NCBI RefSeq assembly: GCF_041088075.1
Contig: NZ_JBGCVY010000063.1
Span: 1 to 64,000 of the forward strand
Reading direction: 5' to 3'
DNA: 64,000 nucleotides
Source: Mucilaginibacter_A sp041088075
GTDB lineage: Bacteria > Bacteroidota > Bacteroidia > Sphingobacteriales > Sphingobacteriaceae
Below are positions 39,437 to 48,156 of this stretch, piece after piece. The notes under the pieces are model-generated. The model searched no databases and had not been told where the DNA came from. It saw nothing but the letters and a program-made list of their open reading frames with translations. The position numbers and the translations under genes were made by a program. Position 1 is the first letter of the stretch. Each line of letters opens with the position of its first letter.

Positions 39437-39460
39437 GATTTAGGGTGATAAAAACAGTAT
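39437..39460 (-). repeat. Variant repeat between bamA and ompH
   Basis: GATTTAGGGTGA then TAAAAACAGTAT (39449-39460), a single ACTG-type arm in the 93-bp gap after the bamA stop. Confidence 0.7.
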
Positions 39461-39470
39461 CGGCTATCAT

Positions 39471-42026
39471 TTAGTTAAACGCCCCGCTTAAACTTTGTGC
39501 AATGGAAAAGTGGAAATGGCCTTTATTAGCTGCTGGCGCACCCGGTATTGCATCGAAACCGTAACCATAATCCAAGCCCAGCAAACCAAATATCGGCAGG
39601 AATATCCTTGCGCCAACACCGGCCGAGCGCCTTACGTTAAAAGGTGCAAAATCGTTAAACGAGTTCCAGGTATTTCCGCCTTCGGTAAAAGCCAACAAAA
39701 AGATGGTTGCCGATTGGCTGGCAATAACCGGATGCCGCAATTCCAACTGAAATTTATCAAAAATCGGGCTGCCGGAACTGCTTGCAATATTTATGTTTGA
39801 TCCGTTAGGCACAATTTGAAAGTCTTCGTAACCCCGCAAACCAATAATTTCCGAGCCTTGCAAAAACTGGTAACTCTGCATACCACTGCCGCCTAATTTA
39901 AAACGTTCGAAAGGCGATTGACCGACTGCTTTGTTGTACGAACTTAAAAAGCCAAATTGCGTTTGTGCTTTCAACACCAGCTTGCCATAAACTTTTTGGA
40001 ACCATTGCGCCTCGAACTTGGCTTTGTAATACTCTACAAAATGATAGCGTTCTTCGGGCGTTGCAATGGCATAATTTACATTATTGAACAAAGAATAGGG
40101 CGGCGTTAATTGTGCCGTTAAACGAATGTTAGAACCGGATGTCGGGTAAATTGGCGCATCCAACGAATAACGGCTGAATGTTTCGGTCAATTTAATGTTG
40201 ATAGATTTTCCGTTTGCAAACAGGTAACCGGGATAATGATCTAAGTTATAGTGGTCAAAACTCAAGGTGTGGCTCAAGTTGAAATAATCGTCCGGCCATC
40301 TCAGTTGCTTGCCTATCGTTGCCGAAACACCATTGATCGTAATGCCATAATAATCTATATCACCTTTTTTACGTTGAAAACCAATAATATTCGAACCGTT
40401 TGACTGCAATTGTGTGTAAGCCGTTATACCAAAATTAACCGGCTTTTTACCGCCAAACCAAGGCTCGGAATACGTAAAAGAAAAATTCTGGTAGTTTTTG
40501 CCGTTTGCCTGGCCACGCAAACTTAATTTCTCGCCATCGCCTTTTGGCAATGGTTTGTAAGCTTTTAGGTTGAAGATATTGCGCAACGAAAAGTTGTTGA
40601 ATGTTAAACCCAACGTCCCGACAATACTGCCGCCGCCAAAACCACCGGAAAGCTCGATTTGATCGGAAGGTTTTTCTACCACATTGTATAAAATATCAAC
40701 TGTCCCATCGTTCGGGTTGATGTTGGTTGGCCTTGGGTCAATCTTTTGCTCATCAAAATTACCTAACTGCGTAATGGCCTGTGTACTTCTTATAATGGCT
40801 TCTTTCGAAAATTTTTGGCCGGGCTTGGTACGGATTTCCCTGCGGATCACCTTGTCGTTGGTTACTTCGTTCCCTTTGATCACCACATTGTTGATCGTGT
40901 ATTGCGGGCCTTCATAAACACGCAAATCCACATCAATGGTATCGTTGTGGATGCGTTTTTGAACAGGATCGGTTTGATAAGTCAGATAACCATCGTTCAA
41001 ATAAAGCGAAGAAATATCATCACCGTTTGACGAACCGCTTAAACGCTTGTTCAATTCCTCTTCGCTAAAAACATCGCCTTTTTTAATCCTCAAAAGCGTA
41101 TTCAAGATCTTGCTTGGATACTTGGCATTTCCTGACCATACAATATCACCAAAATAATACTTCGGGCCTTCGTAAACTTTGATTTTGATGTTTACCGTTT
41201 TATCGTCGTGTTTCCAAACCGAATCACTTAAAATCTCGGCATCGCGATAACCGTTGGCCTGCATTTTGGCAACCAGGGTTTGCTTGTCTTCTTCGTATTT
41301 GTCGCGCAAAAACTTCTTGGAACCAAAAACATTATACCATTTTTTCTCCCTGGTTTTTTTGAGGTATTTTTTCAGTTTGGCATCTTTAAAAGCACTGTTC
41401 CCTGTAAAAACAATACTGTTTACCTTAACTTTAGTCTTTTTATCTACAAAAGCATCCAGGATGAGGCTGTTTGCTTCGCCATTGTCCTTGCGTTGTTTAA
41501 TGTCAACCGTTGCGTTGAGGTAACCTTTTTCGGCAAAATGCTTTTTGATAATCGCCGTGGTTGTATTGATCAGGTTTTCGTTTACAATTTTACCGGTTTT
41601 GTCTTTCAGTTTTTTCTGTATGTCTTCCACCTCGCCTTTGCGCAAACCTTTTATGTTCAGTTTTGAAAGGCGTGGGCGTTCTTTTACATTGATCTCAAAA
41701 TTGATGGTATCGTTGCGCAACGTATATAATAATTTCACATCGTCAAACAATCCTTGCAGCCACAGGTTTTTAATCACGTTGGAGGTTGCATCGCCCGGCA
41801 CGGTTATTTTGTCGCCTTTGTTCAACTGGGAGATTTTGATCAGCACATCTTTGTCCAGGTACTGCGATCCGGTAACGGTAACGGTGCCAACGGTCAATTC
41901 TTTCGGGTTAAGATAACTCAGGCTGTCTGCAGGCAAAATTGGTGTAGCCGTTTGCTGCCGGACTGCCTGTGCCAAAGCAACAGAAGAAAATGCACAAAAA
42001 ATTATAGCTATAAAGTACCTGTTCAT
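39471..42026 (-). CDS. bamA: Outer-membrane assembly factor BamA
   Basis: Omp85-family core of the BAM complex, 851 residues. Signal peptide residues 1-19 (ends ALAQ). Five POTRA-like repeats are expected between about residues 40 and 460, for example GTVTVTGSQYLDKDVLIKIS, LSKLNIKGLRKGEVEDIQKKLK, VNSIVFTGNSAFKDAKLKKYL, YYFGDIVWSGNAKYPSKIL and YTINNVVIKGNEVTNDKVIR. The barrel follows, with the conserved FKLGGSGMQSYQFLQGSEIIGLRGY region and a final strand FHFSIAQSLSGAFN. Located directly after uppS. Confidence 0.96.
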   Translation of the reverse strand: MNRYFIAIIFCAFSSVALAQAVRQQTATPILPADSLSYLNPKELTVGTVTVTGSQYLDKDVLIKISQLNKGDKITVPGDATSNVIKNLWLQGLFDDVKLLYTLRNDTINFEINVKERPRLSKLNIKGLRKGEVEDIQKKLKDKTGKIVNENLINTTTAIIKKHFAEKGYLNATVDIKQRKDNGEANSLILDAFVDKKTKVKVNSIVFTGNSAFKDAKLKKYLKKTREKKWYNVFGSKKFLRDKYEEDKQTLVAKMQANGYRDAEILSDSVWKHDDKTVNIKIKVYEGPKYYFGDIVWSGNAKYPSKILNTLLRIKKGDVFSEEELNKRLSGSSNGDDISSLYLNDGYLTYQTDPVQKRIHNDTIDVDLRVYEGPQYTINNVVIKGNEVTNDKVIRREIRTKPGQKFSKEAIIRSTQAITQLGNFDEQKIDPRPTNINPNDGTVDILYNVVEKPSDQIELSGGFGGGSIVGTLGLTFNNFSLRNIFNLKAYKPLPKGDGEKLSLRGQANGKNYQNFSFTYSEPWFGGKKPVNFGITAYTQLQSNGSNIIGFQRKKGDIDYYGITINGVSATIGKQLRWPDDYFNLSHTLSFDHYNLDHYPGYLFANGKSINIKLTETFSRYSLDAPIYPTSGSNIRLTAQLTPPYSLFNNVNYAIATPEERYHFVEYYKAKFEAQWFQKVYGKLVLKAQTQFGFLSSYNKAVGQSPFERFKLGGSGMQSYQFLQGSEIIGLRGYEDFQIVPNGSNINIASSSGSPIFDKFQLELRHPVIASQSATIFLLAFTEGGNTWNSFNDFAPFNVRRSAGVGARIFLPIFGLLGLDYGYGFDAIPGAPAANKGHFHFSIAQSLSGAFN

Positions 42027-42087
42027 TCGTAGGATTTGGAGGCTAAAGTAATTTAAACAGTTGTTAAAAAGTGTTAAACATCAAAAT

Positions 42088-42828
42088 TTAGTTCACTTGC
42101 TCGCTTGTCTTGCCAAAACGGCGTTCGCGGGTTTGGTAATCTAAAACGGCTTCAAACAGATCTTCTTTGCGGTAATCGGGCCATAACTTTGCTGTAAAAT
42201 AAAGTTCGGCATAAGCAATTTGCCATAACAAATAGTTGCTGATCCGGTATTCGCCGCTCGTTCTGATCAGCAGTTCCGGGTCTGGCATTTCAGAAGTATG
42301 TAGTTCTTTTGCAAACAGTTCTTCGTTGATGTCTGCTGCTTTCAGTTCGCCTTTTTCCACCTTTTCGGCCAGTTTTCGGGCTGCGCCTACAATTTCCCTT
42401 CTCGAACTGTAGCTTAAAGCCAGTGTTAAAATCAAACCTGTGTTGGCCGAAGTTTTATCAATGGCATTTTGCAGTTCCTGGTGGCACTTTCCGGGCAGCA
42501 TGTCGAGATCGCCGATCGCATTTAAACGCACATTGTTTTCCATCAGTTTCTTGATTTCTTTGTTGATGGTGGAGATCAGCAGTTCCATAATGGCGGTAAC
42601 TTCGTATTTCGGCCGGTTCCAGTTTTCCGAAGAAAAAGTATATAAAGTTAAATAAGCAATGCCCAGTTCGCCCGCGCCTTCTACCACATCGCGCACCGCC
42701 AAAACACCGTTGTGGTGGCCAAACACGCGCAATTTGCCTTTGCCTTTTGCCCATCGCCCGTTGCCATCCATAATAATAGCCACGTGTTTGGGCAATTTTG
42801 CTTTATCTATTTGTGCTCTGAAATCCAT
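42088..42828 (-). CDS. uppS: Isoprenyl transferase (undecaprenyl diphosphate synthase)
   Basis: Cis-prenyltransferase making the lipid carrier for peptidoglycan and polysaccharide. 246 residues. IIMDGNGRWAKGK (D21, N23, R25, W26) and the C-terminal RTSGEYRISNYLLWQIAYAELYF are intact. It precedes bamA by 61 bp. A TACCTTTG element about 90 bp upstream (42920-42927) suggests a promoter between the tandem array and uppS. Confidence 0.96.
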   Translation of the reverse strand: MDFRAQIDKAKLPKHVAIIMDGNGRWAKGKGKLRVFGHHNGVLAVRDVVEGAGELGIAYLTLYTFSSENWNRPKYEVTAIMELLISTINKEIKKLMENNVRLNAIGDLDMLPGKCHQELQNAIDKTSANTGLILTLALSYSSRREIVGAARKLAEKVEKGELKAADINEELFAKELHTSEMPDPELLIRTSGEYRISNYLLWQIAYAELYFTAKLWPDYRKEDLFEAVLDYQTRERRFGKTSEQVN

Positions 42829-42919
42829 TGATCAGTTTCGTGCATTTAATATTGCAGGCCAATTTTTTATACTCAGGTTGAAGTTTGCCAAACTGTTTTT
42901 TGATAAAAAATTCAGGCTG

Positions 42920-42927
42920 CAAAGGTA
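42920..42927 (-). promoter_or_regulatory. Putative -7 element of the uppS-bamA operon
   Basis: Minus strand TACCTTTG, a perfect TAnnTTTG match, about 90 bp before the uppS start, downstream (in transcription sense) of the tandem array. Confidence 0.45.
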
Positions 42928-42993
42928 AAATTAATCTTTAAATTATGGTGTTAGGGACGATTATCATTTTGAAACTGAAATTGAATTTGGCTG

Positions 42994-43458
42994 ATGCTTC
43001 TTTTACCACCTAAAAATCAGTGCGCTTCCATCAAACGCTTCTAGCCCCAACAATCCAGATCTGGCCGATGCTTCTTTTACCACCTAAAAATCAGTGCGCT
43101 GCCACCAAACGCTTCTGGCCCTACAATTTCAAATTTGGCCGATGCTTCTTTTACCACCTAAAAATTAGTGCGCTTCCGTCAAACGCTTTCTGCCCCAACA
43201 ATTTTAAATTTGCCCGATGCTTCTTTTACCACCTAAAAATTAGTGCGCTTCCATCAAACGCTTCTGGCCCAACAATCTGAATTTGGCCGATGCTTCTTTT
43301 ACCACCTAAAAATCAGTGCGCTTCCGTCAAACGCTTCTGGCTCTACAATCTGAATTTGGCCGATGCTTCTTTTACCACCTAAAAATCAGTGCGCTTCCGT
43401 CAAACGCTTCTGGCTCTACAATCTGAATTTGTCCAATGCTTCTTTTACCGCCTAAAAA
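42994..43458 (+). repeat. Seven-copy tandem array of 73-75 bp units containing the repeat core
   Basis: Units start at 42994, 43068, 43142, 43217, 43290, 43363 and 43436 (periods 74, 74, 75, 73, 73, 73). Each begins ATGCTTCTTTTACCACC then TAAAAATYAGTGCGCTTCC, then RTCAAACGCTTCTGG and a more variable 20-25 bp tail ending AATTTGGCCG. Units 5 and 6 differ at only a few bases, so the array has expanded recently. The last unit is cut at the stop codon of the DUF6089 gene. It lies between that gene and uppS. Confidence 0.95.
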
Positions 43459-44250
43459 TCATGGAGAAACAACCGGACATTTCTGGCTCAAAAAGGTGTA
43501 CGAAAGCGTTAGCCCGGTTATCATGTAAGTATCCCGCCTCAAATTTCCGCGTTGCGCACCGGGCGAACCGATGTAAATGCCGGTTTTTTCGCCGGAACGG
43601 TCTGTTAAAATCCTTGAATCAACATTAACCAAACCTGCTTTTTCAGGATAATAACTGCTTACATCGTCCAGATAATTGGTAAAAGCCGTGCGGTAGCCCA
43701 GCTCGATACCCAAATTCCAGCTTCCCGAAAAATTAACTTTTACACCAACGCCATAAGGAACACTTAAAGCATTGTACGGATATTCTTTTTGCTGGCCTTC
43801 TGTTTTTAATGGCCGAAGCACATACGTATCGCCTTTGTAAACGGCTTTCGGGTTATAGTTTACCAAGGCCACACCGCCAAAAATATACGGTGTCCATCTT
43901 TTGATACTGATGCCCGAATAGTAATTAAAAAAGTTAAGCTCGCCAGTGAGCGATACTTCGTTTATGGGTGAAAAAAAGCTGAGGTTGCGGTTGCGCAATT
44001 GTGCGTTGGACGACAAGCTGTCGGCACCGCGGACCTTGCCATAAGTATAACCCAGCTTGGCCGAAAAATAACCGTTAAAGTTTCGCTTTACAGAAACACC
44101 GGCCGAAAAATCGGTAAATTTAAAAGGGTTCACCTCGTTGAAATCGCCCATGTAGCCAGACGAACCTGCAAAAATCCCCGGTTCCCAGGTTTGGGCAAAA
44201 CAGGCCGAGGAAAGCAGCAGTAAAAGAAGCAAACCATAAAGTTTACGCAT
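43459..44250 (-). CDS. DUF6089-type outer-membrane beta-barrel protein
   Basis: Exported barrel protein, 263 residues with the ATG at 44250, which opens a signal peptide (MRKLYGLLLLLLLSSACFAQ); an upstream GTG-type extension adds no plausible domain. The mature part has glycine/aromatic beta strands (GYMGDFNEVNPFKF, SAKLGYTYGKVRGAD, YIFGGVALVNYNP) and ends MITGLTLSYTFLSQKCPVVSP. It lies in the conserved Bacteroidota neighbourhood nadK, DUF6089, uppS, bamA; an envelope role is inferred. Its signal peptide includes TAAAAGAAGCA (44221 onward) as Leu-Leu-Leu-Leu codons. Confidence 0.85.
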   Translation of the reverse strand: MRKLYGLLLLLLLSSACFAQTWEPGIFAGSSGYMGDFNEVNPFKFTDFSAGVSVKRNFNGYFSAKLGYTYGKVRGADSLSSNAQLRNRNLSFFSPINEVSLTGELNFFNYYSGISIKRWTPYIFGGVALVNYNPKAVYKGDTYVLRPLKTEGQQKEYPYNALSVPYGVGVKVNFSGSWNLGIELGYRTAFTNYLDDVSSYYPEKAGLVNVDSRILTDRSGEKTGIYIGSPGAQRGNLRRDTYMITGLTLSYTFLSQKCPVVSP

Positions 44251-44261
44251 CCGTATCAAAT

Positions 44262-45143
44262 TCAGTAATTGCGGGCATCCAGTCCCCACATCAATTTGTT
44301 CCTTAACGTGGATAAATAACTTTCATTATTTAAGCGAACGAGATTAAAACCATAACCCGCTTTTCGGATGGTAAAAACGCTCGAACTATCAATGGTCTCT
44401 GTTTTAGAATCGCAGGAAACCAGGTAGTTTGTGCTGCGGGTTTCTACTTTAAAAGTAAGCGTGTGGTCATCAGAAATCACAATTGGGCGTACATTTAGGT
44501 TATGCGGAGAAATAGGCGTGATCACAAAATTGCCGGACTGCGGAAAAACGATCGGGCCGCCGCAGCTTAATGAATAAGCCGTAGAACCGGTTGGCGTAGA
44601 AACAATAATGCCGTCTCCCCAATAAGAATTTAAAAATTCGTCGTTCAAAAAAGCATGAATGGTGATCATGGCCGCATTGTCGCGCTTATGGATGGTAATA
44701 TCGTTTAAGGCGATATTGATATTTTTAAAAACCGGCGGGTTTGATTCCAACTCCAACAGCACTCTTTCGTCCAGCGTAAACTGCTTGTTTACCAAAGCTT
44801 TAATAGCTTCTTCAATGTCGTTTTTGTTGACGCTGGCCAAAAACCCAAGGCGGCCAAAATTGATACCGATAACCGGAATGCCAGAATCGCGAATGAGATC
44901 AACCGTACCTAAAATCGTTCCGTCTCCGCCCAACGTCAGCATTACATCTACAATGCCATTGATGTCTTCATAACTGCTAAAGTGGGCGTAGTTTTTCGAA
45001 AAATCCGGCTGCTCTGCTATAAAATAATACAAATCAATATGTACGAACACTTCCGAACCATATTTTTCCAGGCAATCAAAAACTTCTTTGATAAAAGGAA
45101 ATACAGTTGGATTTGAGGGTTTGCCGTAAACTGCAATCTTCAT
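44262..45143 (-). CDS. nadK: NAD kinase
   Basis: ATP-dependent phosphorylation of NAD to NADP. 293 residues. The GGDGT motif is at residues 72-76 (catalytic D74), and NDITIHKRD, TPTGSTAYSLSCGGPIV and the SPHNLNVRPIV stretch follow as in the family. Starts 8 bp after the CBS protein stop and is followed by the DUF6089 gene, so probably one operon. Confidence 0.96.
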   Translation of the reverse strand: MKIAVYGKPSNPTVFPFIKEVFDCLEKYGSEVFVHIDLYYFIAEQPDFSKNYAHFSSYEDINGIVDVMLTLGGDGTILGTVDLIRDSGIPVIGINFGRLGFLASVNKNDIEEAIKALVNKQFTLDERVLLELESNPPVFKNINIALNDITIHKRDNAAMITIHAFLNDEFLNSYWGDGIIVSTPTGSTAYSLSCGGPIVFPQSGNFVITPISPHNLNVRPIVISDDHTLTFKVETRSTNYLVSCDSKTETIDSSSVFTIRKAGYGFNLVRLNNESYLSTLRNKLMWGLDARNY

Positions 45144-45151
45144 TTTAGAAA

Positions 45152-45814
45152 TTATAGGTTGATGAAATTCATCAGTAATTCGTAGCGGTTCATAGAATCG
45201 TCGTCAACCTGGGCTTGGTTAAATACTGCTTTTATGGTGTAATCGTAGCGGATAAAGCTGGCCTGGATAGCAGAAATGTCTTTTTTATTGATCTTTAAAG
45301 TAACTTCCAAACGGGTAGAATCAGCAAAAGAGCGGGTGTACGAACTCAATATCTGTGCTTTGTCCGATTCTACAATCTGTGCCATTTGCGCCAAAGAATT
45401 GTCGCGGTTGTTCATCTCCAAAACGATAATGGCACCAGGCTCGTTGGCCGCAGTAAGGCTGGCAAAATAATTGTTTAAAGAATTGATATTGATTAAACCG
45501 AGATAATTGCTTTTTTGATCTAGCACCGGCAAAATGCTTAATTGCTGTGCGCTAAACATCCGGACAACATCATAAACATGCTGGTTTTCGCGCACAAAAG
45601 TCTGCGCTTTCAGGATGGACAACGTATCCACCGTCCGGTCTTCATCGGTAATTTCGATCAGATCATCTTCGGCAATCAGCCCCAAAAACAAATCTTCATC
45701 CACAACCGGCAGTTCGCTTACCCTGAATTCTTCCAGCAGTAGGTTAACTTTTTCGACCGTATCGGTAGGTTTTACCGGTGGGATGATGTCGGAAATCAGT
45801 TCGGCAGCAACCAT
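45152..45814 (-). CDS. CBS-domain protein
   Basis: A 220-residue cytoplasmic protein with two CBS motifs in residues 1-125 (LISDIIPPVKPTDTVEKVNLLLEEFRVSELPVVD and TFVRENQHVYDVVRMFSAQQLSILPVLD), which bind adenine nucleotides in other families. The C-terminal part (about 130-220) is ACT-like (GAIIVLEMNNRDNSLAQMAQIVESDKAQILS). Placed directly before nadK, so a nucleotide-sensing role is an inference. A variant ATACTGCTTTTA (45223-45234) is translated near the C-terminus. Confidence 0.85.
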   Translation of the reverse strand: MVAAELISDIIPPVKPTDTVEKVNLLLEEFRVSELPVVDEDLFLGLIAEDDLIEITDEDRTVDTLSILKAQTFVRENQHVYDVVRMFSAQQLSILPVLDQKSNYLGLININSLNNYFASLTAANEPGAIIVLEMNNRDNSLAQMAQIVESDKAQILSSYTRSFADSTRLEVTLKINKKDISAIQASFIRYDYTIKAVFNQAQVDDDSMNRYELLMNFINL

Positions 45815-45815
45815 A

Positions 45816-46577
45816 TTATGCTTTAATTTTTTCGAGAAAATCCTTTAACAATCGATTAAATTCCTGCGGCTGCTCCATCATCGGCACATGGCCGCAATGT
45901 TCAACCCAGGTCAGGTCCGAATCAGGCAGCAGTTGGTTAAATTCTACCGCAACTTCCGGCGGCGTAATTTTATCGTTTTTGCCCCAAATTAAAGCAACAG
46001 GAATTTTAATTTTGTGTAAATCTTTTGCCATGTTATGCCGGATTGCTGATTTTGCCATCGCCAAAAGACGGATAATTTTGTGGCGGTCGTTAACGGTTGC
46101 ATAAATTTCATCAACCAGCTCTTTGGTTGCTGTTTTTGGGTCGTAAAAAGTGTGCTCTACCCTTTCTTTTATAAACGAGTAGCTTTCCCTCTTCGGAAAA
46201 GAACCGCCAAAAGCGTTTTCGTACAGGCCGGAACTTCCTGCCAGCACCATCGAATTTAGCCTTTCGGGATGAGACATGGCATAAATAAGCGCCACATGCC
46301 CGCCCAGCGAGTTGCCCAAAACACAAAAATTTTCCAGCTCTTTATACTTCACAAATTTATGGACGAATTTAGAAAGCGTTTTTACGCCCAGGGTCAGCAA
46401 AGGCAGTTCGTATATAGGCAGCATCGGGATGATGACCCGGTAATCTTTGCTAAACTCTTCGATCACGTATTCCCAATTGCTCAACGCGCCCATCAAACCA
46501 TGCAGCAGCAATAAAACCTCACCTTTGCCCTGTTCTATATATTTAAACCCTTTTTCTTCTTTTACCACAAACTCCAT
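45816..46577 (-). CDS. Alpha/beta hydrolase
   Basis: Cytoplasmic alpha/beta-fold hydrolase of 253 residues with the ATG at 46577; 15 further residues upstream look non-native. Motifs: HGLMGALSNW oxyanion region, GNSLGGH nucleophile elbow with S90, WGKNDKITPP (acid) and CGHVPMMEQP (His). The catalytic triad is complete. Substrate unknown. Its stop is one base from the start of the CBS gene, so the two are coupled. Confidence 0.88.
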   Translation of the reverse strand: MEFVVKEEKGFKYIEQGKGEVLLLLHGLMGALSNWEYVIEEFSKDYRVIIPMLPIYELPLLTLGVKTLSKFVHKFVKYKELENFCVLGNSLGGHVALIYAMSHPERLNSMVLAGSSGLYENAFGGSFPKRESYSFIKERVEHTFYDPKTATKELVDEIYATVNDRHKIIRLLAMAKSAIRHNMAKDLHKIKIPVALIWGKNDKITPPEVAVEFNQLLPDSDLTWVEHCGHVPMMEQPQEFNRLLKDFLEKIKA

Positions 46578-46705
46578 AAACGTTTTTTGAAAATAATGCT
46601 GCCATCGGAAAATAAAAACCAAAAAAGGCCAACGGTATAAAACCTGTTGTAACGGCTATAAAATTAGCTTTTTTAAAATGGCTTTCGGCCAACAACCTAA
46701 TTATA

Positions 46706-47152
46706 TTATTGCAATAGCTGCTTTACAATTTCAGAAATTGTTTTGCCGTCGGCTTTTCCTGCCAGTTCTTTATTGGCGGCCCCCATTATTTTGCCCATGT
46801 CTTTTACCGATGTGGCACCTGTTTTTTTGATTACGTCCTGCAAGTAAGCCGTGATTTCTTCCCGGCCCATTTGCTGCGGCAAATACGCTTCGATCACCTG
46901 CATTTCTTCTTTTTCGATCCGGTACAAATCATCGCGGTTTTGCGATTGGTAAATTTCCGCGGATTCTTTGCGCTGTTTGATCAGCTTTTGCAACACTTTC
47001 AGTTCGGTTTCTTCGGAGATGTTTTCGGATGCGCCTTTTTCCGTTCGCGCCAGCAACAAAGCCGATTTAATGGCCCTCAAGCCGCGCAAACTGGTCTCGT
47101 CTTTTGCCAGCATCGCTTTTTTAATATCCTGGTCTATGGTTTCTATTAACAT
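46706..47152 (-). CDS. GatB/YqeY domain protein
   Basis: A 148-residue YqeY-like protein with homology to the tail of the amidotransferase subunit GatB; proposed to help tRNA-dependent amidation, but not proven. Family features: LRGLRAIKSALLLARTEKG, LQKLIKQRKESAEIY and the C-terminal SVKDMGKIMGAANKELAGKADG. Its ATG (47150-47152) is fused with a repeat arm, and the region is duplicated about 107 bp upstream. Confidence 0.88.
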   Translation of the reverse strand: MLIETIDQDIKKAMLAKDETSLRGLRAIKSALLLARTEKGASENISEETELKVLQKLIKQRKESAEIYQSQNRDDLYRIEKEEMQVIEAYLPQQMGREEITAYLQDVIKKTGATSVKDMGKIMGAANKELAGKADGKTISEIVKQLLQ

Positions 47153-47187
47153 GCTTCTTTTATCAGTGTTTTTTTAGTGTTGATGTG
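47141..47187 (+). repeat. Direct repeat copy A, covering the yqeY-like start codon
   Basis: TTCTATTAACATGCTTC, then TTTTATCAGTG, then TTTTTTTAGTGTTGATGTG. It contains the repeat core (47151) and the first four codons of the yqeY-like gene on the minus strand. Copy B lies at 47248-47293. Confidence 0.8.
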
Positions 47188-47247
47188 TTTTGCCTACGCT
47201 CCAAATCCCCGCTCATATTAAAATGTATTTCTCCCCGGTTTATTGTT

Positions 47248-47293
47248 TTCTATCAACATGCTTCTTTTATCGGTATATTTTTAGTGTTGATAT
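47248..47293 (+). repeat. Direct repeat copy B upstream of yqeY-like gene
   Basis: TTTCTATCAACATGCTTC, then TTTTATCGGTA, then TATTTTTAGTGTTGATATG. Nearly identical to copy A, including bases that in A code for the protein's N-terminus. ATCAACA and TGTTGAT at its ends form an outer inverted repeat. Confidence 0.8.
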
Positions 47294-47333
47294 GGATTTC
47301 TAAAGAACTATACGCAACGCTCATACCTCAAAC

Positions 47334-48092
47334 CTACTTCCTCACAAACGTAACCGCATTTGCCTGCGCCGTTGGCATAATGGTCAAATCGTTGATGTTG
47401 ACGTGGGCCGGGCGCGAAACGATAAAATAAATGGTTTCGGCAATATCCATCGCGGCCAGCGGCGTAAAACCTTCGTAAACTTTTTTTGCCCTTTCGGCAT
47501 CGCCATTAAACCGGACATTAGAAAATTCGGTTTCTACGGCACCGGGATTGATGGCCGAAACCTTAATCCCATGTTGCACTAAATCCAGCCGCATCCCTTT
47601 GTTCAAGGCATCAACCGCATGTTTGGTGGCGCAATAAACGTTTCCATTTGGGTAAACTTCTTTCCCGGCGATGGAACCTAAATTAACGATATGCCCGTGG
47701 CCATTGGCAATCATCCAGTTGGAAACAATCTTGCTGGTGTACAACAAACCTTTGATATTGGTGTCAATCATCAAATCCCAATCGTTGGTATCGCCGGCGT
47801 TGATCGGGTCCAAACCTTTGCTCAAACCGGCGTTGTTGATCAGCACGTCCACTTTTTTCCAGGCTTCGGGCAATTGTTCTAAATTTTGTGTAACCGAAGC
47901 TTTGTTGCGGATGTCGAAATTAGCTACCGCAACTTCCGTATTGTATTGGATGTTTAACGCGTTGGCCAGTTTTTCCAATTTTTCTGCACGGCGGCCGGTT
48001 AAAATCAAATTAAAACCTTCGCGGGCAAAAACGTGTGCGCAAGCTTCGCCAATGCCCGAACTGGCACCTGTGATCAATGCAATTTTGTTCAT
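47334..48092 (-). CDS. Short-chain dehydrogenase/reductase
   Basis: Classical SDR of 252 residues, YdfG-like. Cofactor motif TGASSGIGEA near the N-terminus, NNAG (residues about 89-92), catalytic Ser in VNLGSIAG and YCATK with catalytic Tyr and Lys. Related enzymes oxidise 3-hydroxy acids or serine with NADP, but the substrate here is unknown. Start codon sits directly beside a solo repeat core (48094-48105). Confidence 0.9.
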   Translation of the reverse strand: MNKIALITGASSGIGEACAHVFAREGFNLILTGRRAEKLEKLANALNIQYNTEVAVANFDIRNKASVTQNLEQLPEAWKKVDVLINNAGLSKGLDPINAGDTNDWDLMIDTNIKGLLYTSKIVSNWMIANGHGHIVNLGSIAGKEVYPNGNVYCATKHAVDALNKGMRLDLVQHGIKVSAINPGAVETEFSNVRFNGDAERAKKVYEGFTPLAAMDIAETIYFIVSRPAHVNINDLTIMPTAQANAVTFVRK

Positions 48093-48093
48093 A

Positions 48094-48105
48094 TAAAAGA
48101 AGTAT
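48094..48105 (-). repeat. Solo repeat core at the SDR start
   Basis: TAAAAGAAGTAT, the AC form, two bases upstream of the SDR start codon on the minus strand. Confidence 0.65.
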
Positions 48106-48156
48106 TAACCAAAGCACAAATAAATGCTTTTGAGCCGAAATTGTGTTTTTTAATTT

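Larger units (their letters stand above)
42829..43458. other. 630-bp gap dominated by a tandem repeat array
   Basis: From 42829 to about 42990 unique sequence, including the uppS promoter candidate; from 42994 to 43458 the seven-copy array. Short reading frames across the array are by-products of the repeat and not genes. Confidence 0.8.

Noticed and set aside
42994..43458. CRISPR array
   Set aside because: The units are regular and direct, but the sequence between cores is itself conserved (units 5 and 6 are almost identical), spacers are not unique, and no cas genes are present.
43020..43628. Short plus-strand reading frames across the tandem array (43020-43280, 43389-43628)
   Set aside because: They are by-products of a repeat without stops in one frame; peptides are simply repeated units and the second runs antisense through the DUF6089 gene.
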